The notes: generated from the letters alone by a model not told the origin. Counted from the stretch's first letter, positions 1 through 11,417 are shown. The stretch: 52,272 nucleotides of DNA from Lachnospiraceae bacterium (GCA_020860645.1 JAJBTX010000089.1:1-52272), one strand, 5' to 3'. Made by a program: numbers and translations.

Positions 1-54
1 CTGTTATAGGGTGTTGGACACAGAATTTTAACATTTTGCGGAGGAAAGAGATTT

Positions 55-3000
55 ATGCGGAAAATACTGAGACAGACACTGGCAATCTTTCTTGCCCTGG
101 CGATGCTGTTGGGCGACAATGCGATCGTGTACGCGACGGAGTCGACGGACACATCGTCGTCGGAGACAGCCATCACAGAAGAGGCGGACGACGGGTCGGA
201 GACTGACGCGGAGAACGCCGAAGATGAGAAAGCAGTGGAGGACGACGACGCTGGCGAAGACGGAACGGACGCCAGTGACGAGACGGCCGATATCAATACT
301 GTGGAGGAGGAAAGCAAGGCGAAAATAGAGCAGTCGGCGTCAGACGCGGGGGAATCCTCTTCGATGACGGAGGCTGCGCAGGCAGTGCAGGATATGATCG
401 ATGCGCTGCCCTCGGTGGATTCGCTCGACATCACGGATGTAGACGCGCTGAATGAGCTCTACGAGCAGGTGCAGGCGGCGGATGCAGCGTACCAGGAGCT
501 CTCCGAGGAGGAGCAGGCGGAGGTCGATGACAGTAAGCTGGATGAACTCTTCTCGTATATAAACAGCTGGACGGAGCCGGTAGACACGAGCTCTGATACA
601 GTGACGGTGGAGTATGAAGTCACGTATCACCAGACTGCTGCCAGGACCATATTGGATATGGTCAACGATTTTCGAACAGGGGAGGATGCGTGGTATCTGG
701 ATTCTAATGAGAATCAGGTGTCGCTTGTTGGCACGTTGAGTGAACTCCAGTACGACTATGAACTGGAAGCAATAGCTATGCAGCGGGCGGCGGAGCTCGT
801 GCTTTATTATGCGCATTACAGGCCAGATGGGGAAAGGTATGATACAGCAGGATCAACGTATAATATAACCTATCTTGGAGAAAATATTGCGCTTAAGGCA
901 AGTACTACTGTTTTAGATGAATATCAGGTGGCAAAAGATACTTACACTGCCTGGCTGGAGGCTGATGAGGCATATTCCGGGCAGGGGCATCGGCGGAATA
1001 TGCTTGGTGTAAATGCTTCAGGAACCAATCTGCAATATACGCGGATTGGAATTGCCTGCGTATCCTATGAGAATTGCTATTTTCTGGTGCAGGAGTTTTC
1101 CAATGGCAGTGTGACCGCTGAAGAGACGACCGCGAACGACAGTAAGACTACCGTAAGCGTGGAGGTGCTTAATGACAGCAGCTATGTGACGGTAAACGCC
1201 AGTGATTTTTCCTACAGTCCTTCGAACTATGAAATGCAGGCCAGGGAAACAAAAAGCCTGCCGGAAGTGAGCGGAGGGATTAAGCACACCGGAAAATATT
1301 CCTGGACCTATTGGGTCGAATATATAGATGTTGCTATTTCCGCTGATGCCGTTGACTGGTCTGTGTCTGACGAGACAATAGCGAGTGTATCAGGCAACAG
1401 TCTTACTGCTTTGAAGGCGGGAGAGACGAGCTTGACTGCGACAGTTTTCGGAGAAAATATAGAAATTCCGATTACAGTCACGTCGTCCGCGTCGTCCGGC
1501 TTTACTGTCACACTTGCGCAGGATAGCTATACCTATGACGGAACAGCGAAGGAACCGGATCTGGAAGTAAGCTCCAATGGAGTGAAACTTACTGCAGGAA
1601 CGGATTATACTGTCTCCTATGTGGACAATGTAAATGCCGGAGAGGCGAAAGTGACCGTCACAGGGACGGGCGACTATGAGGGAGAATATTGTGAGACGGC
1701 TTTTGAGATTTGTGCCGCGGATATTTCCGTATGTGAAGTCTCGGATGTGGATGCGATGACCTATACTGGCAGCGCATTGAAGCCGGATATTACTGTAAAA
1801 TACGGAAGTAAGGTTCTGACTGCGGATACAGATTATATTCTTTCCTGTGAAAATAATACAAATGTCGGCACAGCCACGGTTACGATCACAGGCATTGGAA
1901 ATTACAGCGGAACCGTCACAGAAAACTTTACGATCAATCCCAAAACGATTACCGCAGAGATTACCTCGGCTGACGGGACGATTACGAAGTCCTACGATGG
2001 CACGACTGCAGCGCCGGACGATATCTTCATCAGTCTGACAGGTGTGGTGGACGGCGACAGCGTGAGCGCTGCGGCGGAAAGCTATACCTACAACAGTGCG
2101 AACGTGGATGAAGCGGATACGATAACGGCTTCCGGCATTACCCTGTCCGGGACTGATGCGGGTAATTATACCCTGAGCTCTGATACCGCGACGATTGCTG
2201 CGAGCATTACGCAGGCGGAAGCAAAGATTACGATTCTGGACAGCTACTCTACGAACCAGGTCTACAGTGGATATTATATCAGCGAGCCGACGAAAGATGA
2301 TCTGGAGCTGAGCGGTGTGGACTATGACGATTTGAAGTTTTCCTGGTATACAGATTCCGCAATGAGCAATCTTATTTATATGCCGCCAAGTAATGTAGGA
2401 ACCTATTATCTGAAAATCTCGGCTGGTGAGACTACAAACTATACGGCGGCTGAAGCACAGTTGAAGGTGACGATCACGCAGTATGCGATCAGAGTGCTCG
2501 TACATAGTGGTGGCGTTACATTAGTGGAGCAGGGATTCAACACACTGGATGAGGCGATGGCTGTAATTAATCAGTTGTCGATTGATCCTGATCCTGATGC
2601 ATACAATTCGCTTTCCTTTATTCTTTATTCTGATGTAGCGCTGACAGGAAACGTAAATTTGCCGTCGGGTTATACAAATATCTCGTTTAGCACGGGATTC
2701 GATGAAGATGACAACTGGATATCGGCTAAGCTTGATTTTGGTTCTTATACGATGACTCTCACAGGCAATACGGAACTTCAAGTGGACACGGACATTGCTC
2801 TGGTCAGCTCCACGAGAAACGGAACATTGAAACTGGTTAAGTCTGGCGATGGTGAGCCCACAGTCATCTTGGAACCTAAATATCGTAGCAATTTGACGAT
2901 TGTGGAGGGCCTGAAGATAGAGGGCAGTGGAATACTGTATCTCTATGAGAGCACTGCCTATTATGAAAATGATAAAGGAGATAAATCAGAAGAAAATATC

Positions 3001-6000
3001 GTAGATGCCGAAATTAATGTGACAGGTGTCCGGATAAATTCATATACTTGTGGGTACCGGAGCTGGACTTTCAAGCAGCCGGTCAGCGCGCAGTACATTA
3101 CCATAGAGTTGTTTGACGAGAGCACAAAGATTAACTTTGAATCCTCAGTGAGCGTGTCAGGCAGTGTTACAACTCGGTGTCTTAGTGATTCAGGTCTTAG
3201 TAGCTTCACCGGAGATGGGACTGTATACATGGAGTCTCTTACCATGTCGCAGAACAGTGATTCTTCCTCTACACTTTATATCTGCCGCACTGCTGATGTA
3301 AAGATCGGTACGTTGAATATGTCGTCCTGTGCGTTGATGAACTATGGAAAGCTTGAAGTCGGAACGCTCAAGCAGACAGCTGGTGCAGAGACGTGGTTTG
3401 GAGCTGATTCGAGAACGACAGTTACTGAATCTGCGGTGATTTATAACACCTGTATATGTTCATATTATAGTGGTAATTATAAAACCGCATATTTCTACAT
3501 GGCTGAGGATGCTGATGTAAAGATAAACGGAAGTTTTACACAGGAAGAGGATTGCAGCGTCGTCCTCAGCTACGGCATTCTGGCCGAAGATGACGATAAG
3601 ACTGCATTCACGGACGACAATGGAATCAGTGTGATTTCCCCTGACAGTCTGACGAAGCTGTTCACGACCAACATCAGCTCTTTCCCGACGGAGATGATCA
3701 CGGTCAACACGGAAGATACGACGCACAACACAGCCTATCAGAAGGGGACGGAGGTCCGCGTGGTTCCGGGCGGAATCGAGATTCTGGCCGGCTCCGATCC
3801 GGACAGTGCGAAGTCTCTGAAGACATTTTATAACTGGTCTGAGGTGGCGACGTATCTGAATACGCTGTCCAATACCTCTCAGACCTATATCGTGAAGATC
3901 CCGGAGGATACCGACGCGGAGGGCGCGCTGACGCTTCCGTCAAAGGTCGGAAAGCTGATCTTTATCGGAGCGAGCGAAGATGGAGCGAGCGTTAAGCTGA
4001 GCTGGCAGGGAGATCTGTCTCTCTCGACCGACCTTGTGTTTGAAAATATTGAACTTGACATCAGAAAGACAAACAGCCAGACGACCGCTTATAACAGCAT
4101 TGTCAAGCTGAACGGCAAAACGCTGACGCTGGACGGCGTGGCGCTGACCACCGATTTTGCGTCGATTACCGGTACGGGCAGCTCGGCGCTGGTGCTGACC
4201 GGCGGCAGTGAGATCTCGACGACCGGCACTGTGACGACCGTGGATATGACGCTGGAGGAAGGTTCGACGCTGAACGCCGCCGGTGCGGTCAAGGTGACGG
4301 GTACGTTGACGATGGAGAACGGTACGCTCGACTGCAGTAATGCCGTGACGCTCACCAATGTGATTTCCAACAGCGACCTGAACCGGATCGCCTACGGCGC
4401 GGCGGGAAAGACCTACGCGCTCACGATCAGCGGGACGGTCACGGCCGACAACAGTGATATGCAAAAGAGCGTCACGCTTGGTGACAGTGGCGAGATTCGC
4501 AAGGGCGCGATCGATATCGTGGCTTATGCGCTGGCTGGTTCCGACGCTGCGGATTACAGCGGCTATGTGTATTCCGACACGAATAAGGTCAACCTCCTGA
4601 CAGCCGCGAAGGCTTCCTCGGGCTGGTTCGTGGTCGGAAGCAGTGATGATGGCACTGTGAGAACCGGTTTCAAACTGTTGACCTACAAGGCGGATGGAAA
4701 ATATATCCGCTGCGCGCAGTTCGATGACATGCCGGTATATCTGGAAAATACGGATGAGGGAGGCGTCGTTGGCGCGTTCTCCACGCTGCAGGAGGCTTTC
4801 AAGGAGATCGACAGCCTGAATGACAGCAGCGCGAATTACAAGATCACCATTACTGCCGACACGCTGACCGAGACTGCAGCGAGCCTCACCTGGCCGAGCA
4901 AAGCACAGGCGGTGATGATTTGTGCAGACGGATACAGCAGTAGCAGTGCAGGCACAAAGGCTACGCTTGTGTATAAGGGAGCGCTGACGCTTCGCTGCGA
5001 CGTCAGTCTCATAGGCGTCGAGCTGCAGCCGTCCAATAATAAGAGTATCAATATCGGAAACTATGATCTGTGCATCTATGATGGCGGAATCAGCGGAAGC
5101 TACGCGGGTACGGTGGCGGTGACTGGTTCGGGCGTGAGCAAGGCTTCGAAGCTCAAGCTGACCCGCACGTCGATGTCAATCGGCAGCCTCACGAATATTC
5201 AGGATCTGGTGCTGCTCAGCTCGGAACTGGTAGTGAACGGCACGATCAGCGTGGGCAATGTAGAGAGCTATGTCAGAACCGACGATAGTAATATCACAAC
5301 GACCTATAGTGATAGTACATCCAGCCTGACCGGCGTTGCTGCCGTTACGCTGGACAAGACCGGTGCGGCGACGAAGGTCACGCCGTCTATCACGATCAGC
5401 GGTAAGATTTACGGTGAAAATGGCGGGGAATTCGGTACGGATCAGCTTTGGAGTGAGACTTATAAAGCCACAGATCTGACGCTCTGCCTGCAGACTTCCG
5501 CCGGAGCGATGATTGATTTCAGTGAAAGCGTCTATGAATCGTTGCGGGTAACTACCGGCATCTGGCTTGCCAAGGCAACGAACGCGGACAGCGAAAGCCT
5601 GGCACTGAGCAGCTCTTCTAATACGAAGAACCTGACGGGTACGGTTATCAAGACCGGCGGTTACCTCGCCTGGACGACCGCGTCTGTCACAGCACAGCTC
5701 TATGTGAGTGAAGACGGCAGCCAGACGAAGCTGGCCGACTGCCTGTCCTTCGCCGATGCGGTGACGGAGATCAATAACCGGAAGACAGCAGCGGATTATA
5801 CGATCAAAGTAAGTGTCGGCGCGACTTCGCAGGATGCGCCGAAAGCGCTGACGATGCCGACTGCGAGCTATGTAAAGTCGCTTGCGATTGTCAGCGACGT
5901 GTCGGGCGCGTCTTCGACGACACTCTATTACACAGGAAACCTGACGATGACTTCGGATACGACGCTCTCGAACATCAGCTTTGAACAGATGGCGAAATCG

Positions 6001-9000
6001 GGAAGTGCTTACGTGTCTGCGGATACCGCAAAGAGCGGTTATCCTTCGATCGTCACGGTATCGACGGGCGGCAAGGCGCTGACGATTGACGGCACGGTTA
6101 CCTTCAATACGCCGATCAACCTGACCGGCGCGTCAAAGGGTACCCTCACGATTCCGAAGGGTGCGTCACTGCGGACTCTGACAAACAATGTGAGTACGGA
6201 AACTGCGGGCGACAATGAAAGCTGGCTGCACGGTGCGGTGGGCAGCTTTGCGCAGATCACCCTTGGGGAAAATGTGCAGCTTCTGATCAGCGAGTATATG
6301 GCTTCTTCTACCGCGAAGTCGGCGACTGCTGCGAAGCTGAGCGGCGTTGCCTCCATGACGCTGGATAGTGGAAGTAGCCTGTGCGTTGGTAATTCGGATG
6401 CGGGTACATATTCGACCTCCGCTTCGGCGACGATTACGAGCCTGGATCTGCAGGGCGGCAGCCTGAAGGTAATGGGTTCCCTGACGCTTGGAAGCGTGAC
6501 ACTGGCGGGAGCAAGTCCGGCGATCACCGCGACCAAGGATTTCAATATTACCGGCAAGGTGGTCAGCGAGACCAACAGTGCTGTACTCAGCACCTGGCAG
6601 AAGCCGACCAGCAAGGGAACCGTGCAGGAGCCCTATCTGAATGTGAAGGGCAGCGTGGAACTGGATGATGCTGCGAATAAAATTCAGGTGGCCGTGTATG
6701 CGAACGGAGATATGACTGCGCCTACGACACTTAAGATGGAAGCGGACAATTCCACAAAGAGTGCGCAGCTCCTGACCGCGACCTCGGCGTCGACGGACTG
6801 CTTTGTACCGTATGCCACAAATGTGAATAATAAAGGTGAATATCCGAGTGCCACTGATGGCTATGTTCTTTTGAAGTCCGGTATGGCGATCACTGTCTAT
6901 TATGTTGAAGATGCGCAGGTAGCCCTGTATGTGTGTGAGGACGATGGAGCGAAACAGACACTTGTGAGCTACTATACAAGCTTTGCAAATGCAGTTACGG
7001 CGATCAACACGCGGAGACAGAAAAATACTGAGTATAAGATCGTCTTGTTACAGGATGTTGGAGCAGAGCAGGAGCCGGTTACACTTACGCTGCCGCAGGC
7101 GAATACCGCGGCAAAGGTAGCGATCGAAGGCGTCACGACGAAGAGTGAAGACGGAAGCTCGACAACAACGGGTATTTACTTCTCGAATAAGGTTACGATG
7201 AACACGGCGACGGAGTTCAAAGACGTCGTATTGAAAGGCATGACGTGGAACGACTACAGAGGACTTTATATTGATTCGCTGGAGTATATTGCAACCAATG
7301 GGTATGACCTGACGTTGAATGGTTTGACGGATGGTATGCTGAGCTATTATTTCGGCGCGATTACCGGCAAAGGCAAAGAGACGATCACGATTAAAAATGG
7401 CGTTACCTTCTATATGATGGGCAGCCTGAAAAATATTGATAAGCTGATTGTGGACGGAACCAGTAGAGTTTCCATCGGCGGAAGCTATGATCTCCAGGTC
7501 AACAATGTAATACTGGAATCAGATGCGGGGCTCTACTCTGCGAATGATATAAAGGTCAGTACCTTGGAAATGGGTGAAGGTTCTTCTGCTTTGGCCGATG
7601 GAGAAACAGTGATTGGCGTGCTGAAAATGGCCGGAGGTGCAGAACTGTCGGGTTGTGAGAATATTACGATCACCGATATCGAGAACAATGGCGCGGAGCC
7701 TAACAGGATTACGCGGGATTACACCGCCTATGGGCGCGAGGGGATCATCACAATCAAGGGAAGCGTGAGCGGTGACAATACCAACCCTGTTATCTTGAAT
7801 GAAGAGGCTTACTCACCGGAGATGGATGGAAGCGATGACCCCTATGATCTTGTGTTCTTCTGCCTTCAGGAGTTTACACAGAGCAGTCTGTCCTTTGATA
7901 GCAGCAAAAAGCTCGTGACCATTGAGAAGGAATCCCTGGACGCCTTTGAAATTCAGCTGTATGGTGTGGAGATGACGGATGCCGCGATAGACGAGTATAT
8001 CCAGACTGGAATGAAGACCCAGTGGCCGCATTATACGTGGGTGGATGGTGAACAAACCTTATCTTATACAGAATACACCTATATAGATGATTATCATGAG
8101 ATATATGGGTTTGAGGATAGTGGTTATCAGCTTTTCAAGTCTGGGAGTGATGTCTACCTGGTGAACACCAACATCCTGGATTCTATGGAAAACTGTGTAA
8201 TCCTGAACAGCACTGTTGATGGAACGACCACGACGCTCGGCTCTTATGTTGATTTCTCCCAGGCCGTTGCCGAGATCAACCGCCTGAAGAACGCCAGCGC
8301 GGACTACACGATCGTGCTGCAGGGTAATATCGAGGATGTTTGCCTGACTGACAAGGTCGCTGTGAGCGCGCTCACGCTGCCCTCGAAGAATATGGCGAAA
8401 TCGCTGACAATCAGCGGAACGACTGCGAATGGCGGGAGTGCTTCGCTCGCCATAAAGGACAATCTTACCTACACGGGTGAGCTGCATCTGGAGGGCATCA
8501 GCCTCACGGTGCCGGGGACGACGACTGTGACGACACTGTATCTGGAGGATACGGATCTGATTACTGTGAGCAAGGCGACGATCACGAACCTGCAGCTTGA
8601 GACAACGAGCAACGCAGAGTGGGATGCGCTGGGCGTGACCACGGTCACCAACGTGACTAGCGTGTCTGATACGGGAACGTATTACACCCTTGCCTCAAAG
8701 CAGAATGCTTCTGCTGTTCCGCAGTTTACAATCAGCGGGACGATGAGCGGAAAGCTGAACTGGAAGGTGTTGACGTCCACCGCGACAAAGGATACGCTGA
8801 CCAGCGTGTCTGACCTCGCGGGTGTGAAGCTTGTGAAGGCCATCAAGGTGCCCGCGGAGCAGTTCGTTGTGGCAGGTCTGGATTCGACATACCTGCCCTT
8901 TAAGGATACGAGCGGCTATGTATATTATAACGAAGCAGGACAGGCGGCGGTGAAGCTGTCTTACGATGAAACCACGACCTACGCGGAGTCAATCACGAGC

Positions 9001-11403
9001 GCGGTGTCGCTGATCAACAGCCTCTCGAACAAGACCGATTACACGGTTCAGTTCCTGAACACAGGAGACGTTTGGACGAAGGACGGGAACGACGGTTACG
9101 GCGCGTTGACGTTGCCGACGACAGCCAAAGCAAATTCGTTGACAATCAAGGGCGCGGGAGACAGCGGTGCTGAAGCCGAAACGGTTCTTGGTTACACGGG
9201 GACTCTGAAGCCGAGCGTTGACCTGACCTTTGAGAACATCACGCTGGCGGAGGGAAAATATCAGAACAAACAATTTACAGATTCCGAATGCGTGACGATC
9301 GCTTTCGGCAGCTACAGTACGACTCTGACCTTTGCCGCAGACGCCGGTGTGAGCGCGAATACCTTCAGCTCCGTGACCGGCACGAAGGGCACGCTGGTGC
9401 TGAAGGCCCATGATGTAACTGTGAACGGAAATGTGAGCCTGCTGACGTTGCAGAACAGCGGCTCTGCGGATGCCTCGCTGACTGCCACGGGTACGGTGAC
9501 GATCACTAACGTGGACGCCGGAACTACGACGCTCAAGATTACGACGCCGAAGGCGTTGACGCTGACACAGGTCAACGGTGGTAATGTCGAGCTGCACAGC
9601 ATGTTTAATAAGTCAAATCAGACGCAGCTGAAGATCAGCGGCGTCATCGACAGCAGCGCGACTGTGAAGATTGTGCCTTACGCGTACAACGCCCAGGAAG
9701 AGATGACCACGGCGATGACTACGGATGAAGCGAGCGCCATGTTTGTAAGCGCTGCTGAGACGACACCTGCGGCGACGAAGAAGCTGGCGGTGCTGACGAA
9801 GGCTTCGCCGGACCGCATCACGATCGGTTTGAGTAATGCTACGGATGATTTCACCTATCAGCTCACCAAGTACGCGTCCGGCCTCTATATGGTAGATGCG
9901 ACTACGCAGATGCTGGTGCAGGTGACCGGCTACGGCGACGATGCCACCTATGCGACGGCGAATAAGAATTATCAGGCGAAATTCCTGAGCTGGGCGAATG
10001 CGGTCAGTGAGATCAACAGCATCGGTGACAAGGATGCGTACTATAAGATCGAGCTGCTGGGCAATCTGGGCGTTAATGTGGTGACGGACAAAGAGACAAT
10101 TAATGAGGTACTCTCTGAATATGGCGGCAGCTGGTTGACTGAAGATTCCGAATTTTGGGAGCTCGCGCCGTTGACGACTGTGGCGATGCCGTCTAAGGCT
10201 GCGGAGGTCATCGTTACAAGTGGTATAACGGACAGCGAGGGCAATACAGAATCAGCGATGGTTTTCTTTACACCGACTACGTTGACGCTCGGCTGCAACA
10301 CGGTATTTGAAAATATCGGCCTGTTCGCAGTGAAAAAATATACATATTACGGCGAATCCTATTATTGGAATAACTCATACAGCATCAATGCCGGGAGTTA
10401 CAACCTGACGGAAAAGGGAATGATTAACATAGCTGATTTTTACTATTCGGATGCCCCATATGTTATCAATGGTGATTATTACTATTCAGGAACCCGTTCG
10501 GCTATTACCGGTTCCGCAAAGGGCAGCTATACATTTGAGCTGGAAGAGAATTATGAGCTGTACTGTTATGCTACGCCGACAACAAAAATCAGCGGGTTTG
10601 GAATAGTGAACTTCAACAGTAAGGGGGATTACACAACAGAGATTGATGTGCCTGGCGGTATCACCGGCGTCGGAACCCTGAACCTGGCTGAATACACTTC
10701 GCTGTGCACAGAGGACAAAGCTCTCTCAGTCAAGTATCTGACGATGGATACCAGATCGATACTCACCGCGAAGAGCGTGAGCGTCACTGTGGAAGGAAAT
10801 CTGGCGGAGAGCAGCAATATCTTTTGTGAGAATGGCTCATTTGCCGCGAAGAACCTTTTGATGACGAATGCCTATATTTCTGCGATGGGTGCGAGCATCA
10901 GCGCGGACGCGGTGTTGAACGGCAGCTCGCTCGACTGTGGAAGTGGCGTGTTTACTGCAAAGACACTGACCCTGACGAACTCGAGTATTAATAATGCGAA
11001 GAACGTGACGGTGACCGGCACGACGACGCTGAACGGCGGCACGATTACCGCCGGAACCGAGACAGTCGGCGACGGAAAGCTTTCGCTCGCGAGTGTGGTG
11101 ATCGGAGCTGATGGCAATACGCTCGTCGCGAAGCAGGATAAAAACGGCAGCAGCCTCCTTAGCATTAGTGGCACGGTCACGGCGGCGGAAGGTTATACGA
11201 AGACGGACGATTCGCTTGTGATCGGACTTCGCTACAACGACGATTCCGCGGCGGTAACGCTGCACAGCGGTCTTGTGCTGCTGACGGCGGCGAAAGCGGA
11301 TTCCTCCTGGTTTGTATATTACTATAACGGTGATGAATACGATAACGTACGGATTGCGGATTATGTGAGCGTATCCGGGAAACAGATCAAGTACGTCGCC
11401 TGA
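55..11403 (+). CDS. Giant secreted CAP-domain protein with eight long C-terminal repeat units
   Basis: The protein has 3782 residues. An N-terminal signal peptide (basic start, hydrophobic core to about residue 20, likely cleavage near residue 27) is followed by a very acidic Ser/Thr/Glu/Asp linker to about residue 100. Residues about 195-350 match a CAP/SCP domain: YAHYRPDG, LGENIA, GHRRNML and a late QEFS supply the usual His/Glu set. A Big2-like Ig module (about 432-478) and three or four MBG/YDG-type beta modules (about 483-808) come next. From about residue 813 eight units of roughly 250-430 residues follow, starting near 813, 1241, 1559, 1878, 2289, 2714, 2963 and 3285. Each opens with an 'F..AV.EIN.L' helix, an 'LTLPSK...L.I.G' strand and many short beta turns resembling a parallel beta-helix. 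I see no LPXTG, SLH or choline-binding anchor, and the protein stops at a normal unit end. GGAGG at 40-44 supports the start. The role is unknown; an adhesin or surface scaffold is an inference. Confidence 0.9.
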   Translation: MRKILRQTLAIFLALAMLLGDNAIVYATESTDTSSSETAITEEADDGSETDAENAEDEKAVEDDDAGEDGTDASDETADINTVEEESKAKIEQSASDAGESSSMTEAAQAVQDMIDALPSVDSLDITDVDALNELYEQVQAADAAYQELSEEEQAEVDDSKLDELFSYINSWTEPVDTSSDTVTVEYEVTYHQTAARTILDMVNDFRTGEDAWYLDSNENQVSLVGTLSELQYDYELEAIAMQRAAELVLYYAHYRPDGERYDTAGSTYNITYLGENIALKASTTVLDEYQVAKDTYTAWLEADEAYSGQGHRRNMLGVNASGTNLQYTRIGIACVSYENCYFLVQEFSNGSVTAEETTANDSKTTVSVEVLNDSSYVTVNASDFSYSPSNYEMQARETKSLPEVSGGIKHTGKYSWTYWVEYIDVAISADAVDWSVSDETIASVSGNSLTALKAGETSLTATVFGENIEIPITVTSSASSGFTVTLAQDSYTYDGTAKEPDLEVSSNGVKLTAGTDYTVSYVDNVNAGEAKVTVTGTGDYEGEYCETAFEICAADISVCEVSDVDAMTYTGSALKPDITVKYGSKVLTADTDYILSCENNTNVGTATVTITGIGNYSGTVTENFTINPKTITAEITSADGTITKSYDGTTAAPDDIFISLTGVVDGDSVSAAAESYTYNSANVDEADTITASGITLSGTDAGNYTLSSDTATIAASITQAEAKITILDSYSTNQVYSGYYISEPTKDDLELSGVDYDDLKFSWYTDSAMSNLIYMPPSNVGTYYLKISAGETTNYTAAEAQLKVTITQYAIRVLVHSGGVTLVEQGFNTLDEAMAVINQLSIDPDPDAYNSLSFILYSDVALTGNVNLPSGYTNISFSTGFDEDDNWISAKLDFGSYTMTLTGNTELQVDTDIALVSSTRNGTLKLVKSGDGEPTVILEPKYRSNLTIVEGLKIEGSGILYLYESTAYYENDKGDKSEENIVDAEINVTGVRINSYTCGYRSWTFKQPVSAQYITIELFDESTKINFESSVSVSGSVTTRCLSDSGLSSFTGDGTVYMESLTMSQNSDSSSTLYICRTADVKIGTLNMSSCALMNYGKLEVGTLKQTAGAETWFGADSRTTVTESAVIYNTCICSYYSGNYKTAYFYMAEDADVKINGSFTQEEDCSVVLSYGILAEDDDKTAFTDDNGISVISPDSLTKLFTTNISSFPTEMITVNTEDTTHNTAYQKGTEVRVVPGGIEILAGSDPDSAKSLKTFYNWSEVATYLNTLSNTSQTYIVKIPEDTDAEGALTLPSKVGKLIFIGASEDGASVKLSWQGDLSLSTDLVFENIELDIRKTNSQTTAYNSIVKLNGKTLTLDGVALTTDFASITGTGSSALVLTGGSEISTTGTVTTVDMTLEEGSTLNAAGAVKVTGTLTMENGTLDCSNAVTLTNVISNSDLNRIAYGAAGKTYALTISGTVTADNSDMQKSVTLGDSGEIRKGAIDIVAYALAGSDAADYSGYVYSDTNKVNLLTAAKASSGWFVVGSSDDGTVRTGFKLLTYKADGKYIRCAQFDDMPVYLENTDEGGVVGAFSTLQEAFKEIDSLNDSSANYKITITADTLTETAASLTWPSKAQAVMICADGYSSSSAGTKATLVYKGALTLRCDVSLIGVELQPSNNKSINIGNYDLCIYDGGISGSYAGTVAVTGSGVSKASKLKLTRTSMSIGSLTNIQDLVLLSSELVVNGTISVGNVESYVRTDDSNITTTYSDSTSSLTGVAAVTLDKTGAATKVTPSITISGKIYGENGGEFGTDQLWSETYKATDLTLCLQTSAGAMIDFSESVYESLRVTTGIWLAKATNADSESLALSSSSNTKNLTGTVIKTGGYLAWTTASVTAQLYVSEDGSQTKLADCLSFADAVTEINNRKTAADYTIKVSVGATSQDAPKALTMPTASYVKSLAIVSDVSGASSTTLYYTGNLTMTSDTTLSNISFEQMAKSGSAYVSADTAKSGYPSIVTVSTGGKALTIDGTVTFNTPINLTGASKGTLTIPKGASLRTLTNNVSTETAGDNESWLHGAVGSFAQITLGENVQLLISEYMASSTAKSATAAKLSGVASMTLDSGSSLCVGNSDAGTYSTSASATITSLDLQGGSLKVMGSLTLGSVTLAGASPAITATKDFNITGKVVSETNSAVLSTWQKPTSKGTVQEPYLNVKGSVELDDAANKIQVAVYANGDMTAPTTLKMEADNSTKSAQLLTATSASTDCFVPYATNVNNKGEYPSATDGYVLLKSGMAITVYYVEDAQVALYVCEDDGAKQTLVSYYTSFANAVTAINTRRQKNTEYKIVLLQDVGAEQEPVTLTLPQANTAAKVAIEGVTTKSEDGSSTTTGIYFSNKVTMNTATEFKDVVLKGMTWNDYRGLYIDSLEYIATNGYDLTLNGLTDGMLSYYFGAITGKGKETITIKNGVTFYMMGSLKNIDKLIVDGTSRVSIGGSYDLQVNNVILESDAGLYSANDIKVSTLEMGEGSSALADGETVIGVLKMAGGAELSGCENITITDIENNGAEPNRITRDYTAYGREGIITIKGSVSGDNTNPVILNEEAYSPEMDGSDDPYDLVFFCLQEFTQSSLSFDSSKKLVTIEKESLDAFEIQLYGVEMTDAAIDEYIQTGMKTQWPHYTWVDGEQTLSYTEYTYIDDYHEIYGFEDSGYQLFKSGSDVYLVNTNILDSMENCVILNSTVDGTTTTLGSYVDFSQAVAEINRLKNASADYTIVLQGNIEDVCLTDKVAVSALTLPSKNMAKSLTISGTTANGGSASLAIKDNLTYTGELHLEGISLTVPGTTTVTTLYLEDTDLITVSKATITNLQLETTSNAEWDALGVTTVTNVTSVSDTGTYYTLASKQNASAVPQFTISGTMSGKLNWKVLTSTATKDTLTSVSDLAGVKLVKAIKVPAEQFVVAGLDSTYLPFKDTSGYVYYNEAGQAAVKLSYDETTTYAESITSAVSLINSLSNKTDYTVQFLNTGDVWTKDGNDGYGALTLPTTAKANSLTIKGAGDSGAEAETVLGYTGTLKPSVDLTFENITLAEGKYQNKQFTDSECVTIAFGSYSTTLTFAADAGVSANTFSSVTGTKGTLVLKAHDVTVNGNVSLLTLQNSGSADASLTATGTVTITNVDAGTTTLKITTPKALTLTQVNGGNVELHSMFNKSNQTQLKISGVIDSSATVKIVPYAYNAQEEMTTAMTTDEASAMFVSAAETTPAATKKLAVLTKASPDRITIGLSNATDDFTYQLTKYASGLYMVDATTQMLVQVTGYGDDATYATANKNYQAKFLSWANAVSEINSIGDKDAYYKIELLGNLGVNVVTDKETINEVLSEYGGSWLTEDSEFWELAPLTTVAMPSKAAEVIVTSGITDSEGNTESAMVFFTPTTLTLGCNTVFENIGLFAVKKYTYYGESYYWNNSYSINAGSYNLTEKGMINIADFYYSDAPYVINGDYYYSGTRSAITGSAKGSYTFELEENYELYCYATPTTKISGFGIVNFNSKGDYTTEIDVPGGITGVGTLNLAEYTSLCTEDKALSVKYLTMDTRSILTAKSVSVTVEGNLAESSNIFCENGSFAAKNLLMTNAYISAMGASISADAVLNGSSLDCGSGVFTAKTLTLTNSSINNAKNVTVTGTTTLNGGTITAGTETVGDGKLSLASVVIGADGNTLVAKQDKNGSSLLSISGTVTAAEGYTKTDDSLVIGLRYNDDSAAVTLHSGLVLLTAAKADSSWFVYYYNGDEYDNVRIADYVSVSGKQIKYVA

Positions 11404-11417
11404 CGAAAGGGCAGATG

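Noticed and set aside
1390-2505. Minus-strand open frame of 371 codons inside the giant gene
   Set aside because: It lies opposite recognisable Ig/MBG repeat modules and has no start signal or family motif.
55-11403. Giant gene as a CRISPR-like or tandem DNA repeat array
   Set aside because: The repeats are long, diverged protein units; DNA-level identity is low and there are no short direct repeats with spacers.
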